Shown: positions 51,227 to 63,700, numbered from the stretch's first letter. The stretch is 64,000 nt of DNA from Heloderma charlesbogerti (GCA_026122225.1 JANEZZ010001491.1:186001-250000); one strand, 5' to 3'. Notes: generated by a model from the letters alone, not told the origin. A program made the numbers and translations.

Positions 51227-51228
51227 TA

Positions 51229-51655
51229 CTTGCCAAGAGGGCCAAATAAGAAGTTGCTGTTAAACGTGTGGTTGAAGTCCAAAGCAACCATGTGTCTGGT
51301 TCCACCCCAGAAAATCTAGTAGAACTTTTCTGGTGTCGTAATATAATTTTCCTGTTCCCACCAGTGCAGCAAGCGCTATGGAGATGGGGTGGTGAGGAAA
51401 TGAGGAACGTTCTATTAGGCACTGTGGAAAAGAAGGGGAGATGGATGACTGCTCTTTTTGGCAGTGATCACACATCTAGAGTAACATCTACTGTGGCCAA
51501 GAAAGGACGCTTGTTCAGGTTGCATGAAAAACAAAACCACTCACTTACTTGATTGTTCCAAGAATCATGCTTTAAAAATTACTGTTGTGTGACATCACCT
51601 CAGTTGTAGGTCTGTGTTCCCTGAGGTCATTCAGCTCAAAGACATATAACAGAGC

Positions 51656-51656
<1 letters not shown>
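51229..51656. other. Intergenic stretch, nothing recognised
   Basis: No exon or repeat family recognised. Confidence 0.3.

Positions 51657-51690
<34 letters not shown>
51657..51690. repeat. (CA)n microsatellite
   Basis: About 16 CA units. Confidence 0.9.
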
Positions 51691-51693
<3 letters not shown>

Positions 51694-52619
51694 CCCTTTC
51701 CTCTAATGATAGTAGGCTAATTTGAATATTAACTACCTGCAGAGTTTAACACACCTCAACAATAAACATTTCCTTCCTGACTTGTAGGGCAAGAAACACA
51801 GAGTTGCTGTTGTGTACTGCCATAACTTTCCTCTTTTTTATTATTTTAATGACAGTGGTAAGCGTCTGATTATTCCCAGGTGTTCCTGCTTTCCCCTTTT
51901 TCTCTGCTCCTTCAGCCATGAATGTGACCATTAGGGCAGGAGCCATAAAGGATGTGTCCCCCACTTCCTTCTCTGCCTGTCTCTTCACAGAACTGCACAT
52001 CCACCCTCTTCCATCCCCTTCAATTCCCTGAGGTATCCACCAAGTATTTGTGTTGACTGCCTTAATTTTCATCTCCTCTAATCATTCCCTGCCAGATGGT
52101 AGTTAAAGTTTAATGGCCCCTGTAAAAATAATCCCCTTTCTTCTTTTAAACCATCACGTGTGTTTGCTTAGTAAACTGTTAACTGTTCACAAAACATGAA
52201 AGGACCACCAACACAATTATTTCAAAAGTTCCCATCCATATCATGATTTCAGTGGAAAGTTACTGGATGAGATAATATTATGAGCTATGTAATCTTAGAT
52301 TTCTGTTTGTACCTGATATGTTAAAAGCATGTTGCTAGCTCATCCCATCCAATGAAGTAGTCCCTGTATGTGTTTTGGATTAGCTAGGTGTGCCCCCTTA
52401 ATCTATGCCAATGATTAGAAAGATGATGAACAATCTGGGTACCTATCTCCAGTTTAGCAAAACACTTAATTGTCATTTTATATATGTAAGAAATCAATTC
52501 CTGATAGGCAAGGTTCCTGCCACATAAGTTGTGGCAGCCTTGCAAATAACCCTACAAAAGTTACTAGCCTGCCCACCCACGACATGCACCTATACTAGGG
52601 TTTCGTGGCACATTTGGTG
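51691..52619. other. Repeat-poor intergenic stretch
   Basis: No gene, repeat terminus or structure recognised. Confidence 0.3.
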
Positions 52620-52830
52620 TTTCAAGACCAGGCTTTTATTGCCCTGCTTCATTCATGGAATTTTTCGTGTGTGTGTGTGTCCAGATGACGTTGTCGTTTT
52701 CCACTGTATCCCTCCCATGTTTTCCCTCTGCTTCTTCCATCTTTTTTTTTAGTATAGAAATCTGTTAAGTACAAAAAGACGAAACAGCACAGTGTCTTTG
52801 GGTTGCTAGTGATAGGACCACACCATCCGG
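52620..52830. repeat. Unnamed interspersed repeat, copy 2 (partner at 18075)
   Basis: CAGGCTTTTATTGCCCTGCT, CTTCTTCCATCTTTTTTTT and AAATCTGTTAAG parallel the 18.1-kb copy. A short GTGTGTGTGTGTG run was gained at 52668. Confidence 0.6.
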
Positions 52831-54379
52831 AAGTGCCTATTAATAGCATGAAATGAATAGCAATAATATGAATCAACTCACTTCCAACGTAGAGGTTTCC
52901 CTGACTGGTCACCTAGGGCTGATATTCACCACAAGCCTATGTGTGAGGGGCTATTTACAAGCCTGTGTTAAGGAACTAGCCGCATGTTTGAAGGGAAGGT
53001 GTGACAACAAGATGAGGGGTGTTCAAGGTCCCTCTCCTGGTTGTTTCTTTTACTTTTAAAAAAAGATAGCCCCTACTTTATGTATGAATTGGGTGAATGC
53101 ACATCTACTTTGTTCCAGAGTGTGCTCTAGAACACCACTACCGCTGCCGCCATTGCCTTGTGTCTGTGCGTTGCAGAGGAAGATCAGTAGTGGTAACGTC
53201 TTTTAGCTTTTCTTCAAGGAACCCCATGATTAATTTCCAAAGAACCCAGGGTTTTCCCAGAAGACAGAAAAACAGATTTTGTCATTATTTGATGTCTGCC
53301 ATGCAATCCTATTCAGGGCTTAAGTTGTTACCGAGCTTCACCAGGGCTCTGCCCTGGAATCTGCTTTCAACATGAGGCCTGGGCCCCAGGGCCAGTACAA
53401 GACATTGCCCTAATTGAGGCGAGAGGGACCCTGCTGCTGCCTCCTCCCCATGCCCCTACGAGCCTCTTAATTTTATTTATTTGCTGCTGCTTTTATTTTT
53501 TTATTCAACAGCAATAGTGCTAGTGATCTCAGCATTTACAGGCCCATTTCACCCCTGTGGGGTCCTTCCTCAGAGCAAGGCATTGTGGGTGAGGGAGAGT
53601 GTCTGAACTGCTGCCACTTTGCCACAAACTGGTGGTGGCGGAACAAATGCTCTCGGGCTGGTCAGCCCACAATGCCTCGCTTTCAGGAATGACCCCCTTT
53701 TTCAGAGCAAGAGGCATGGGCTGAGTGCTCCAGACATCCCTGCAGGGGCACCAATGACCATTTTCTTCTAGCAACAAATACTGTTTAAATGAAAACATTA
53801 TTTGCTGCAGCAACAAAAGTGGCAGCAGCAATGCGGTGATGGGAGGTTCTATGGTGGCAGAGGGGCCCATGATCTGCCACCCCTCTTGATTATCACCTGA
53901 GCCACGTGGCTCACAGGACTGGCCTTGCTGTACTCTAGAACATAATAAGTAAGAACACATACAAATAACTATGCACAGTGCGTTTTCTTCACCACTGACT
54001 AACCACAGAGAGTTTCCATGTATCAAGATCAGGGGAATTCCAGATATTTCCAGGAAGACTTGAGCCCTGACACCTCTGCTCCTAGCAATTAACTGATGTG
54101 TTTAACATTAGATACTACCATGTTATGATATCTCCTGTACTATGGGATTGAGCGGGTGAAAGATAAGAGAAATAACTGTTGTATCTTATAATAGCAAAAA
54201 ATCATTTGTTAGTATTTTTCTATAACCAACACATTTAAAACAGCATTATATGGTATTTGATATTGAATGGGATACCTAATATCATGCAGTGTAATTCAGA
54301 TATGACAGTAGAGAGTTCATGAGATGTCATACTGCATAGCTACTTAGTTCAAAACACTCAAGAATTACAAATAAGTCAA
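52831..54379. other. Intergenic stretch, little recognised
   Basis: The part 53410-53900 contains opposed GCAAGGCATTGTGGG / CACAATGCCTCGCTT segments, perhaps a diverged MITE. No gene seen. Confidence 0.3.
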
Positions 54380-54665
54380 AAGCACATGTTAAAGTATGGT
54401 TAGTTTAAACAAGCCAGCTTTATGAACTACCGTTTGAAGTTTGTTTGAAGCCAACCATTGTTAAGATTAACCACAGTTTGCTGGTTTGGGATGACACAGC
54501 AAGCTGTGGTTAATCAAAAGTGGAAGTGAAAGCTTCCAACTTCCTCCTCGTGGCTGGAGGAAGGGAGGGGAGGGGAAGGGCGAGTGAGAGAGCCCAAGGG
54601 GGAGACTAAGCTCGTTCATGTCTTGCTAAACCACAGTTTAGCCTAACGTCCAAATGCAGCCACTA
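54380..54665. mobile_element. Possible MITE (AAACCACAGTTT motifs)
   Basis: AGATTAACCACAGTTTGCTG and CAGCAAGCTGTGGTTAATC are inverted, with another CTAAACCACAGTTTAGC near 54627. About 285 bases, no ORF. Confidence 0.45.
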
Positions 54666-54789
54666 TGTTCAGGTTGACATCAGTGACATGAATTTCTGAC
54701 TGTGATGATGAATCTGTGATGACTCATGCACACATCTAAGTCAGCATGTGATGCCACAATCAACAAGTAATTTAACATACATGTGTAAA

Positions 54790-55522
54790 AACAGCCTCCT
54801 GTTGAGGGTGAAAGTAGAGAGTGCAAAAGCTGGTGTGAAACTCAACATTAAAAAAACCAAGATCAATGGCATCTGGCCTCATCACTTCCTGGCATATAGA
54901 AGGGGAAGAAATGGAAGCAGTGACAGATTTTATTTTCTTGGGCTCCAAGATCACTGCAGACGGTGACTGTAGCCATGAAATTAAAAGATGCTTGCTCCTT
55001 GGGAGGAAAGCTATGGCAAACCTACAGAGCATAGTAAGAAGCAGAGACATCACCTTGCCGACAAAGGTCTGCATAATCAAAGCTATGGTTTTCCCAGTAG
55101 TAACGTATGGCTGTGAGAGCTGGACTATAAGGAAGGCTGAGCACCGAAGAATTGATGCTTTCGAACTGTGGTGCTGGAGAAGACTCTTACGAGTCCCCTG
55201 GACTGCAAGGAGGTCAGATCAGTCCATCCTAAAGGAAATCAACCCTGACTGCTCTTTGGAAGGACAGATACTGAAGCTGAAGCTCAAATATTTTGGCCAC
55301 CTAATGCGAAGAGAAAAGTCACTGGAAAAGACCCTGATGCTGGGAAAGATTGAAGGCAGAGAAGGGGACGGCAGAGGATGAGATGGCTAGATAGCATCAC
55401 CGATGCAATTAATATGAACTTGAGCACACTCCAGGAGAGAGCGGAGGACAGGAAGGCCTGGCGTGCTATGGTCCATGGGATCACGAGTCGGACACGACTG
55501 AATGACTGAACAACAACAACAA
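54790..55522 (+). mobile_element. BovB (RTE) LINE 3' end, younger subfamily
   Basis: Plus strand; starts in the VKVESAKAGVKLNIKKTK segment after the RT and runs through VTDFIFLGSKITADGDCSHE, YGCESWTIRKAEHRRIDAFE and ILKLKLKYFGHLMRREKSLE to the CAACAACAACAA tail. One frameshift near 54900 and one near 55375. Too short to include RT motif A. Reads RRSDQSILKE where the 60.8-kb copy has a stop. Confidence 0.92.
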
Positions 55523-55626
55523 TTTAGGGCAGGAGGGAAGCCATTTTGTTGCTGCTGCTGTTAAATTACTGGGAGCCAGAAATCTTGGCTTATCTACTGC
55601 AGTTTCACCCAGTGTTCTACGAGTAG
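55523..55626. other. Short spacer between BovB and L2 copies
   Basis: Nothing recognised. Confidence 0.3.
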
Positions 55627-58600
55627 ATTTTATTTATTTATTTATTTATTTAATTTTATTTCTATACCGCCCAATAGCCGAAGCTCTCTGGGCAGTTCAC
55701 AAAAACTAAAACCAAACAACACACAATAAAACAATTTAAAATATATAGAACATTAAAACCACAATATAACAATAGAACCACAATAAAACCTAGCAGCAGT
55801 ACAGGAGTTTAAAATACAGATTTAAAACAGCAAAGATAAAAATTTAGAAAGCTAAAATGCCTGGGAAAATAAAAAGGTCTTCACCTAGCGCCGAAAGGAG
55901 TACAATGTAGGCGCCAGGCGAACCTCACTAGGGAGCTCATTCCAGAGCCGGGGTGCCACAACAGAAAAAGCCCTCCTCCTAGTAGCCACCCGCCTCACTT
56001 CCTTTGGCAGGGGCTCACGGAGAAGGGCCGCTGATGATGATCTTAAGGTCCAGGCAGGCACATATGGGAGCAGGCGATCCTTCAGGTAACCTGGCCCCAA
56101 GCCGTTAAGGGCTTTGAATGTTAACACCAGCACTTTGAATCGGGCCCGGAAATGGACTGGCAGCCAGTGCAGCTGGAAAAGTACTGGCGTAATATGAGCT
56201 CGCAGGCCAGTCCCTGTTAACAATCTTGCTGCCCTATTTTGGACCAGCTGAAGTTTCCGGACCGTTTTCAAAGGCAGCCCCACGTATAACGCATTGCAGT
56301 AATCCAGACGAGAAGTTATCAGAGCATGGATAACTGTAGCTAGGCTATCTCTGTCCAGATAAGGGCGTAGTTGGTATACCAGCCGAAGCTGATAAAAAGT
56401 GCTCTGTGCCACTGAGTTCACCTGTGCCTCAAGTGACAGTTCTGGGTCAAAGAGCACCCCCAAACTACGAACCTGATCCTTTAGGGGGAGTGCAACCCTC
56501 TCCAGAACAGGTTGAATATCACCTAGCCGGGCAGACGAACCACCCACTAACAGTACCTCCGTCTTGTCTGGATTGAGTTTCAGTTTATTAGCCCTCATCC
56601 AGTCCATTACCGTGCCCAGGCACTGATTCAGAACAGCCACCGCCTCACCTGGTTTTGATGAGAAAGAGAGGTAGAGCTGGGTATCATCCGCATATTGATG
56701 GCACCTCAGCCCACACCTCCGGATAACCTCCCCCAGTGGTTTCATTTAGATGTTAAACAGCATGGGGGATAAAATAGAGCCCTGTGGAACCCCATGGCAC
56801 AATTGCCATGGCACAGAGCAATAATCCCCCAGCACCACCTTCTGGAATCGGCCATCCAAGTAGGAGCGGAACCACTGTAGTGCAGTGCCTCCAACTCCCA
56901 ACCCAGACAACCTATCCAGAAGGATACCATGGTCGATGGTATCGAAAGCCGCTGAGAGGTCCAGGAGAATCAACAGGGTCGCACTCCCCCTGTCCCTCTC
57001 CCGGCAGAGGTCATCCCACAGGGCGACCAAGGCAGTTTCCGTTCCAAAACCAGGCCTGAAGCCTGATTGAAATGGATGTAGATAATCCGTTTCATTCAAG
57101 AGTGCCTGGAGCTGTCCTACAACCACCCGCTCAAGCACCTTGCCCAGGAAGGGGATGTTGGCCACTGGCCTATAATTGTTAACATCCTCTGGGTCCAGGT
57201 TAGGCTTTTTCAGGAGTGGTCTAATTACTTCCTCTTTTAAAGCAGCGGGCACCACTCCCGCTCTCAAGGAGGAATTTACAACCTCCTGGACCCAGCCGGA
57301 CAACCCCTCCTTGTTTGATTTAATAAGCCATGAAGGGCAAGGGTCAAGCACACAAGTGGTCGATAGGACTTGGCCAAGCACCTTGTCCGCATCCTCAGGC
57401 CTCAGTAACTGAAACTCATCCAATAAAACTGGACCAGACGGTGCTCTGAACGCCTCTACCAATGGAACTGCATTAATGGTGGTGTCCAATTCATGACGAA
57501 TCTGAGCGACTTTATCCTCAAAGTGCCGCGCAAACTTGTCACAGCGTGCTACCGAGGGTTCCACCATCTCTCTCCCTGGCCCAGAATGTAACAGGCCGCG
57601 AACCACTCAGAAAAGCTCCGCTGGACGACACTGAGAAGATGCAATGCTGGTGGAAAAGAACTGCCTCTTTGCCACCCTCACCGCCACAGAGTAGGCTCGA
57701 TAGTGGGCTCTTACCTGTGTTCGGTCAGACTCAGCACAAGTTTTCCTCCACCTGCGTTCTAGCCGTCTCCCCTCTTGCTTCATTGCCCTCAGCTCAGGTG
57801 TATACCAAGGAGCTGGCCGGGCTCTGCTCAGAGGGAGAGGGCGCTTGGGCGCGATCGTGTCAACCGCCCGAGTCATCTTTGCATTCCACAGAGCGACCTG
57901 GGCTTCGACAGGAGCACCAGCCATACCAGCAGGAAAATCCCCCAGAGCCCTCTGGAATCCATCGGAATCCATTAATCTCCGCGGGCGGACCATTTTAATA
58001 GGTCCCCCACCCTTGCAGAGGGGAAAGGCCGCCAGGAGTCTAAACCTCAGCAGGAAGTGATCTGACCATGACAAAGGGACAGATGTTAATTCCTCCACTT
58101 TCAGATCACCATCCTCCTGCCCAGTCGAGAAAACCAGATCAAGCGTGTGTCCTTTTATATGCGTTGGGCCGATGACATGTTGGGACAGCCCCATGGTTGT
58201 CATGGGGGCCATGAAGTCCTGAGCCGCCCCGGATACAGCGGCCTTGGCATGGAAGTTGAGATTCCCCAGGACCATCATCCTGGGGGTCCTCAACACCAAG
58301 TCCGAGACCACCTCCGTCAGCTCAGGCAGGGACTCTGATGGGCAGCAGGGTGGGCGGTACACCAACAGAATCCCTAATCTGTCCCGGGTACCCAACACAA
58401 GGTACAAACACTCAAGATCTGCACTTGAATGAGCAGGAAGCCTGGAGAGGGAGATTGAATTCCTATAGACCACGGCAACCCCCCCTCCCCGACCCTCAAG
58501 TCGGTGTTGGTGCTGCACCGAGTACCCAGGAGGGCACAGCTGGGAGAGAGTGACCCCTCCCAGTTCCCCCTCCCAGGTCTCAGTAATACATGCCAGGTCA

Positions 58601-58820
58601 GCCCCCTCATCCACAATCAAATCATGGATGAGGGAGGTCTTATTTTGGGCCGATCCAAATTTACTTTCTGCCTGTCCCTGCAGAAAGTAGTTAGTTTTGC
58701 CACTATGCTGTTAGTGCAGTGTAGCGGCAAAAAAAGATTAAGTGGTGTAGTTCTGGGTTCAAACTTTTCCATCACAAACTTGGGAAACTGTAGCCTTAGG
58801 GAAGCCATTATCTCTTGGCC
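55627..58820 (-). mobile_element. L2-type LINE, long copy, 5'-truncated in or before the endonuclease
   Basis: Minus strand. Holds the endonuclease-RT ORF2 (next entry), a 3' region ending GTGAACTGCCCAGAGAGCTT, GGCGGTATAGAAATAAAATT and an (AAATA)n tail near 55640. The reading continues upstream of 58620 as AQNKTSLIHDLIVDEG before decaying, so the copy is cut close to the start of the endonuclease. The clade (L2-like, within the CR1 group) is judged from LLDLSAAFDTIDHGILLDRL. Confidence 0.9.
55885..58620 (-). pseudogene. L2-type ORF2 endonuclease-reverse transcriptase, two in-frame stops
   Basis: One reading frame of 912 codons interrupted only by TGA at 57609-57607 and TAA at 56748-56746. 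Order: AP endonuclease (ADLACITETW, YRPPCCPSE, MVLGNLNFHAKA, SWSDHFLLRF), linker, RT (NNYRPVANIPFLGKVLE, LLDLSAAFDTIDHGILLDRL, HGVPQGSILSPMLFNI, CHQYADDTQLYLS), then the C-terminal region (SRLDYCNALYVGLPLKTVRK, LHWLPVHFRARFKVLVLTFK). The first stop stands in AELF*VVRGLL and is best explained as CGA to TGA by CpG decay; the second follows SPMLFNI, where a Tyr is usual. The family GDxN Asp of the endonuclease reads Asn. No other breaks, so the copy is young but dead. Confidence 0.9.
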
Positions 58821-58834
58821 CAGACTTCTCCAGT

Positions 58835-58945
58835 CTGGCACCCACCAGGTGTTATGGATCCCTGACCATTGGCCAGGCTGGCTGGGGCTGATGGGTGTTG
58901 AAGGCCAAAACATCTGGAGGGCGCCATGTTGGGGAAGTGTATCTT
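58835..58945. mobile_element. Palindromic MITE, 'CCAGATGTTT' family
   Basis: AAGGCCAAAACATCTGGAGG is the right arm; the left is diverged (TCTGGCACCCACCAGG). Centre CCAGGCTGGCTGGGG. Confidence 0.65.
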
Positions 58946-59159
58946 AGCCTTACCCCATCTACCCAATTTGTAATGCAGTAATAATACGGATTTGCTTTCC
59001 AGGATTGTTGCAAGGGTGATAGAGATAATGCATGTGCTAAATAAATGCTTAGCACTATTAAAGTGCAAGGTTTTACATTTAAAGTTTAAGGATTCACTTT
59101 TAAGTCCATCTTGGTAAGGAGGCAGATAGTATTTATTGGACAAAATATAGGACAATTAC

Positions 59160-59262
59160 TCTATGACTTAAGACAATCCTGTGTGTATTTACTCAGATAT
59201 AAGTCCCATTGAGTTCAATGGGGCTTACTTCCAGATAAGTGGGTATAGGATTGTGCTGTGAG
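59160..59262. mobile_element. Short palindromic repeat (CCCATTGAGTTCAATGGGG core)
   Basis: ACAATCCTGTGTGTATTTAC and AAGTGGGTATAGGATTGTG are inverted ends; ATAAGTCCCATTGAG pairs with CAATGGGGCTTACTT at the centre. Same type as 26245-26318. Confidence 0.75.
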
Positions 59263-59384
59263 TGTTTTTGTTTCCTTGGCCATAGATTGGGATTGGCTTA
59301 GGTGAGACATTTAAATAAATATATTCAGAACTGGGCTGTTTGTTTTTAGAATCTCTTGTTATTTAGAAAAACAAAACACTTCCC

Positions 59385-59625
59385 AGGGCTGGATCTACAC
59401 TACTACTTTATAGCAGTATTGAAGTGCATTGATAACTGTTGGGGCACATTACATATTCTACATACCGCTATCATAGTGTTATTTCCTGCTTTTTATTCCA
59501 CATTATCCAAAATACCGCAACAAATGTCATTGTGTGTCCTATGTGGTATAAATGCACACAGGGGATATGGTGTTACTATTATGGGATCGTAATGATATGA
59601 CACAAAGTGTAGATCTGGCCCAGGA
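59385..59625. mobile_element. MITE (ends GGGCTGGATCTACACT)
   Basis: GGGCTGGATCTACACT on the left and AGTGTAGATCTGGCCC on the right, about 235 bases apart in total; the interior contains TATAGCAGTATTGAAGTGCA. No ORF of note. Confidence 0.7.
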
Positions 59626-59994
59626 TTTTAGGCAATAAAAATAGAACTGTTCACCATAAATTGTGGTAATATTCCTTCCACATACCTGGAAAAAAGAGCC
59701 ATGCTTTATGGCCTTCCATCATTTTGCTTCCTCTCAAAGCATCTGTGGTATATGTATTTAACCTTCTACACTTTTGGGGTGGTGACTTGTAATAAGTAAA
59801 ACTTCCATCCCCAACTGTGCCACTATAGTCATCTATTCCCCTACAATATAGCACGTGATAGTTCTCTGGAGTTTTAAACACATACGCACACCTGCCCAAT
59901 ATATGAATATAACTTTTTTCCAATATGACATTTTCATTTTTAAGGCATTGGAGTCAATTATACCATAATTTGTGCATGCAGGGACAACGAGACA
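59626..59994. other. Intergenic stretch, nothing recognised
   Basis: No exon or repeat family recognised. Confidence 0.3.
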
Positions 59995-60322
59995 CTACAA
60001 CCCAGTTCACATGTCAGAGCCAACCCCTGGGTTGTTTAACGCAGGAATTGGCAGGACTTGTGCAGGAATGAGCGAGCATGCAGTCTCCCATCCATTCACC
60101 ACTTCTGCTTTCTATTAACAACCCAGGAACAACCCATTAAGAAATCATGGGTTTAACCCCTAAACATCCCAGAGTTTCTGAGTTTGCATGTCACGAAGCA
60201 ACCCAGGAATGGGGAGTATGTGAGTTGTTAACTGAAAGCAGAAGTGGGTGAGGGGACAGGAACCTGCACACTCATTCGCTCCCACATGCTCACAACAACA
60301 TGTGTTGTGAACTGGGCCTACA
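59995..60322. mobile_element. MITE, family 'C'-like, about 325 bases
   Basis: Inverted ends AACCCAGTTCACATGT and ACATGTGTTGTGAACTGGGC, with inner inverted segments TTCTGCTTTCTATTAACAAC and GTTGTTAACTGAAAGCAGAA. Confidence 0.75.
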
Positions 60323-60737
60323 AGTCTAACAGAGCAATCCACCATGGATGGGGAAAGGAGAAGAAGTGGCAGAAGAACCTCCACATCCAATGCTATGCTG
60401 TGTAAGGTGGCCAGATGCCCTACTTTACAGAGAACAGTCCTCTGTTTGAAGGTGTTCCTCATCTGATGGCCTGTCTAGACCAAGTGTGCTCAAAGAACCA
60501 TGAAGCGAGGAAGGCAGGGGCCTTGAAGTTGTCCATCAACAGTAAGCACCTGGACAGCAGATTGAGCAGGCATGATACAAATCACCTGGTCACACCCTTC
60601 CCCACTATGGCAAGCTGGATTGGATTTTTATTTAAATTATAGTAATTGTTTCTAAATTCACATTTGTACACATGAATTAGCATATACAAATGTAATGTAA
60701 ATTGATGTCCTCTTTCGCCCTCTTTTTGGTAATGTGT
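60323..60737. other. Intergenic stretch, nothing recognised
   Basis: No exon or repeat family recognised before the BovB target site. Confidence 0.3.
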
Positions 60738-60750
60738 AAATGGCCTGCCT

Positions 60751-63700
60751 CCCCTTCATGGATCACTGCCTTGTTGTGGCGAAGGGGCTTGTGTAACTCA
60801 GTGAAGCCATAAGCTATGCCGTGCAGGGCCACCCAAGACGGACAGGTCATGGCAGTGAGTTCTGACAAAATGTGGTCCACTGGAGAAGGAAATGGCAACC
60901 CACTCCAGTATTCTTGCCAAGAAAACCCCATGGAACGTATCACAAGGCTAAAAGATATGACGCCGGAAGATGAGCCCCTCAGGTCGGAAGGTGTCCAATA
61001 TGCTACTGGGGAAGAGCAGAGGGTATTTCCAAGTAGCGCCAGAAAGAGTGAAGCGGCTGGGCCAAAGCCGAAAGGACACTCAGCTGTGGATGTGTCTGGC
61101 GGTGAAAAGAAAATCCGATGCTGTAAAGAACAATATTGTTTAGGAACCTGGAATGTCAGATCAATGAATCAAGGTAAGTTGGAGGTGGTCAAACATGAGA
61201 TGGCAAGATTGAACATCAACATCTTGGGAATCAGCGAACTAAAATGGACAGGCATGGGCGAATTTAATTCAGGTGACCATCATATCTACTATTGTGGGCA
61301 AGAATCCCTTAGAAGAAATGGAGTAGCACTCATAGTCAACAAAAGGGTGGGAAAAGCAGTACTGGGGTACAATCTTAAAAATGATAGAATGATCTCAGTA
61401 CGACTCCAAGGCAAACCATTCAACATCACCGTAATTCAAGTCTATGCCCCAACCACTGAGGCCGAAGAAGCTGAGGTTGATCGGTTCTATGAAGACCTAC
61501 AACACCTTCTAGAACTAACACCAAAAAAAGATGTCCTCTTCATCATAGGGGATTGGAATGCTAAAGTAGGAAGTCAAGAAATCACTGGGATAACAGGTAG
61601 GCATGGCCTTGGTGTACAAAATGAAGCAGGACAAAAGCTAATAGAGTTTTGCCAAGAGAACATGCTGATCATAGCAAACACTCTTTTCCAACAGCACAAG
61701 AGGCGACTCTACACATGGACGTCACCAGATGGTCAATATCGAAATCAGATTGATTATGTCCTTTGCAGCCAAAGATGGAGAAGCTCCATACAGTCAGTAA
61801 AAACAAGACCTGGAGCTGACTGTGGCTCAGATCATGAGCTGCTTCTTGCAAAATTTCGGCTTAAATTGAAGAACGTCGGGAAAACCACTAAACCGTTCAG
61901 GTATGACCTAAATCATATCCCTGATGAATATACAGTGGAGGTGAGGAATAGATTTAATGGATTAGACCTGATAGACAGAGTGCCTGAGGAACTATGGACA
62001 GAGGTCCGTAACATTGTTCAGGAGGCAGCAACGAAATCCGTCCCAAAGAAAAAGAAATGCAAGAAAGCCAAGTGGCTGTCTGATGAGGCTTTACAAGTAG
62101 CTCACGAAAGAAGGGAAGCGAAAAGCAAGGGAGAAAGGGGAAGATATACCCAACTGAATGCAGAGTTCCAGAGAATAGCAAGGAGAGACAAGAAGGCCTT
62201 CTTAAATGAACAATGCAAAGAAATCGAGGAAAACAACAGAATGGGAAAGACTAGAGATCTCTTCAAGAAAATTGGAGATCTCAGGGGAACGTTTTGTGCA
62301 AAGACGGGCATGATAAAGGACAAAGAAGGCAGGGACCTAACAGAAGCAGATGAGAGTAAGAAGAGGTGGAAAGAATACACAGAAGAACTATACAGGAAAG
62401 ATCTGAATGTCCCTAATAGCCATGATAGTGCGGTCACTGAACTTGAGCCGGACATCCTAGAGAGTGAAGTCAAGTGGGCCTTAGGAAGCATTAGTAACAA
62501 CAAAGCTAGCGGAGATGACAGTATTCCAGCCGAGCTATTTAAAATCCTAAAAGATGATGCTGTTAAAGTGCTGCATTCAATATGCCAACAAATCTGGAAC
62601 ACTCAACAGTGGCCACAAGACTGGAAAAGGTCAGTTTACATTCCAATTCCAAAGAAGGGCAACGCCAAAGAGTGTTCAAACTACCGCACCATTGCGCTCA
62701 TTTCACATGCCAGCAAGGTGATGCTCAAAATCCTACAAGCTAGGCTTCAGCAGTATCCGAACCGAGAACTACCGGAAGTACAAGCTGGGTTTCGAAGAGG
62801 CAGAGGAACGAGAGATCAAATCGCCAACATTCGCTGCATCATGGAGAAAGCAAGAGAATTCCAGAAAAACGTCTATTTCTGCTTCATTCACTATGCTAAA
62901 GCCTTTGATTGTGTGGATCACAACAAACTGTGGCAAATTCTTAAAGTGATGGGAGTACCAGACCACCTTACCTGTCTCCTGAGAAACCTGTACGAGGGTC
63001 AAGAAGCAACAGTAAGAACCAGACATGGAACAACCGATTGGTTCAAAATTGGGAAAGGAGTACGACAAGGCTGCATATTGTCACCCTGCTTATTTAACTT
63101 ATATGCAGAGTACATCATGAGAAATGCCGGGTTGGATGAATCAGAGGTCGGAATTAAGATTGCTGGGAAAATTATCAACAACCTCCGATATGCAGACGAT
63201 ACCACCCTAATGGCAGAAAGCGAAGAGGATCTCAAGAGCCTCTTGTTGAGGGTGAAAGAGGAGAGTGCAAAAGCTGGTTTGAAACTCAACATTAAAAAAA
63301 CGAAGATCATGGCATCTGGCCCTATCACTTCCTGGCATATAGAAGGGGAAGAAATGGAAGCAGTGACAGATTTTACTTTCTTGGGCTCCAAGATCACCGC
63401 AGACGGTGACTGTAGCCATGAAATTAAAAGACGCTTGCTCCTTGGGAGGAAAGCTATGGCCAACCTAGACAGCATAGTCAGAAGCAGAGACATCACCTTG
63501 CCGACAAAGGTCCGTCTAATCAAAGCTATGGTTTTCCCAGTAGTAATGTATGGCTGTGAGAGCTGGACTATAAGGAAGGCTGAGCGCCGAAGAATTGATG
63601 CTTTCGAACTGTGGTGCTGGAGAAGACTCTTACGAGTCCCCTGGACTGCAAGGAGGTAAAATCAGTCCATCCTAAAGGAAATCAACCCTGACTGCTCATT

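Noticed and set aside
60658..60943. Minus-strand ORFs at the 5' end of BovB
   Set aside because: Shadow frames of the element's leader and N-terminal coding region.
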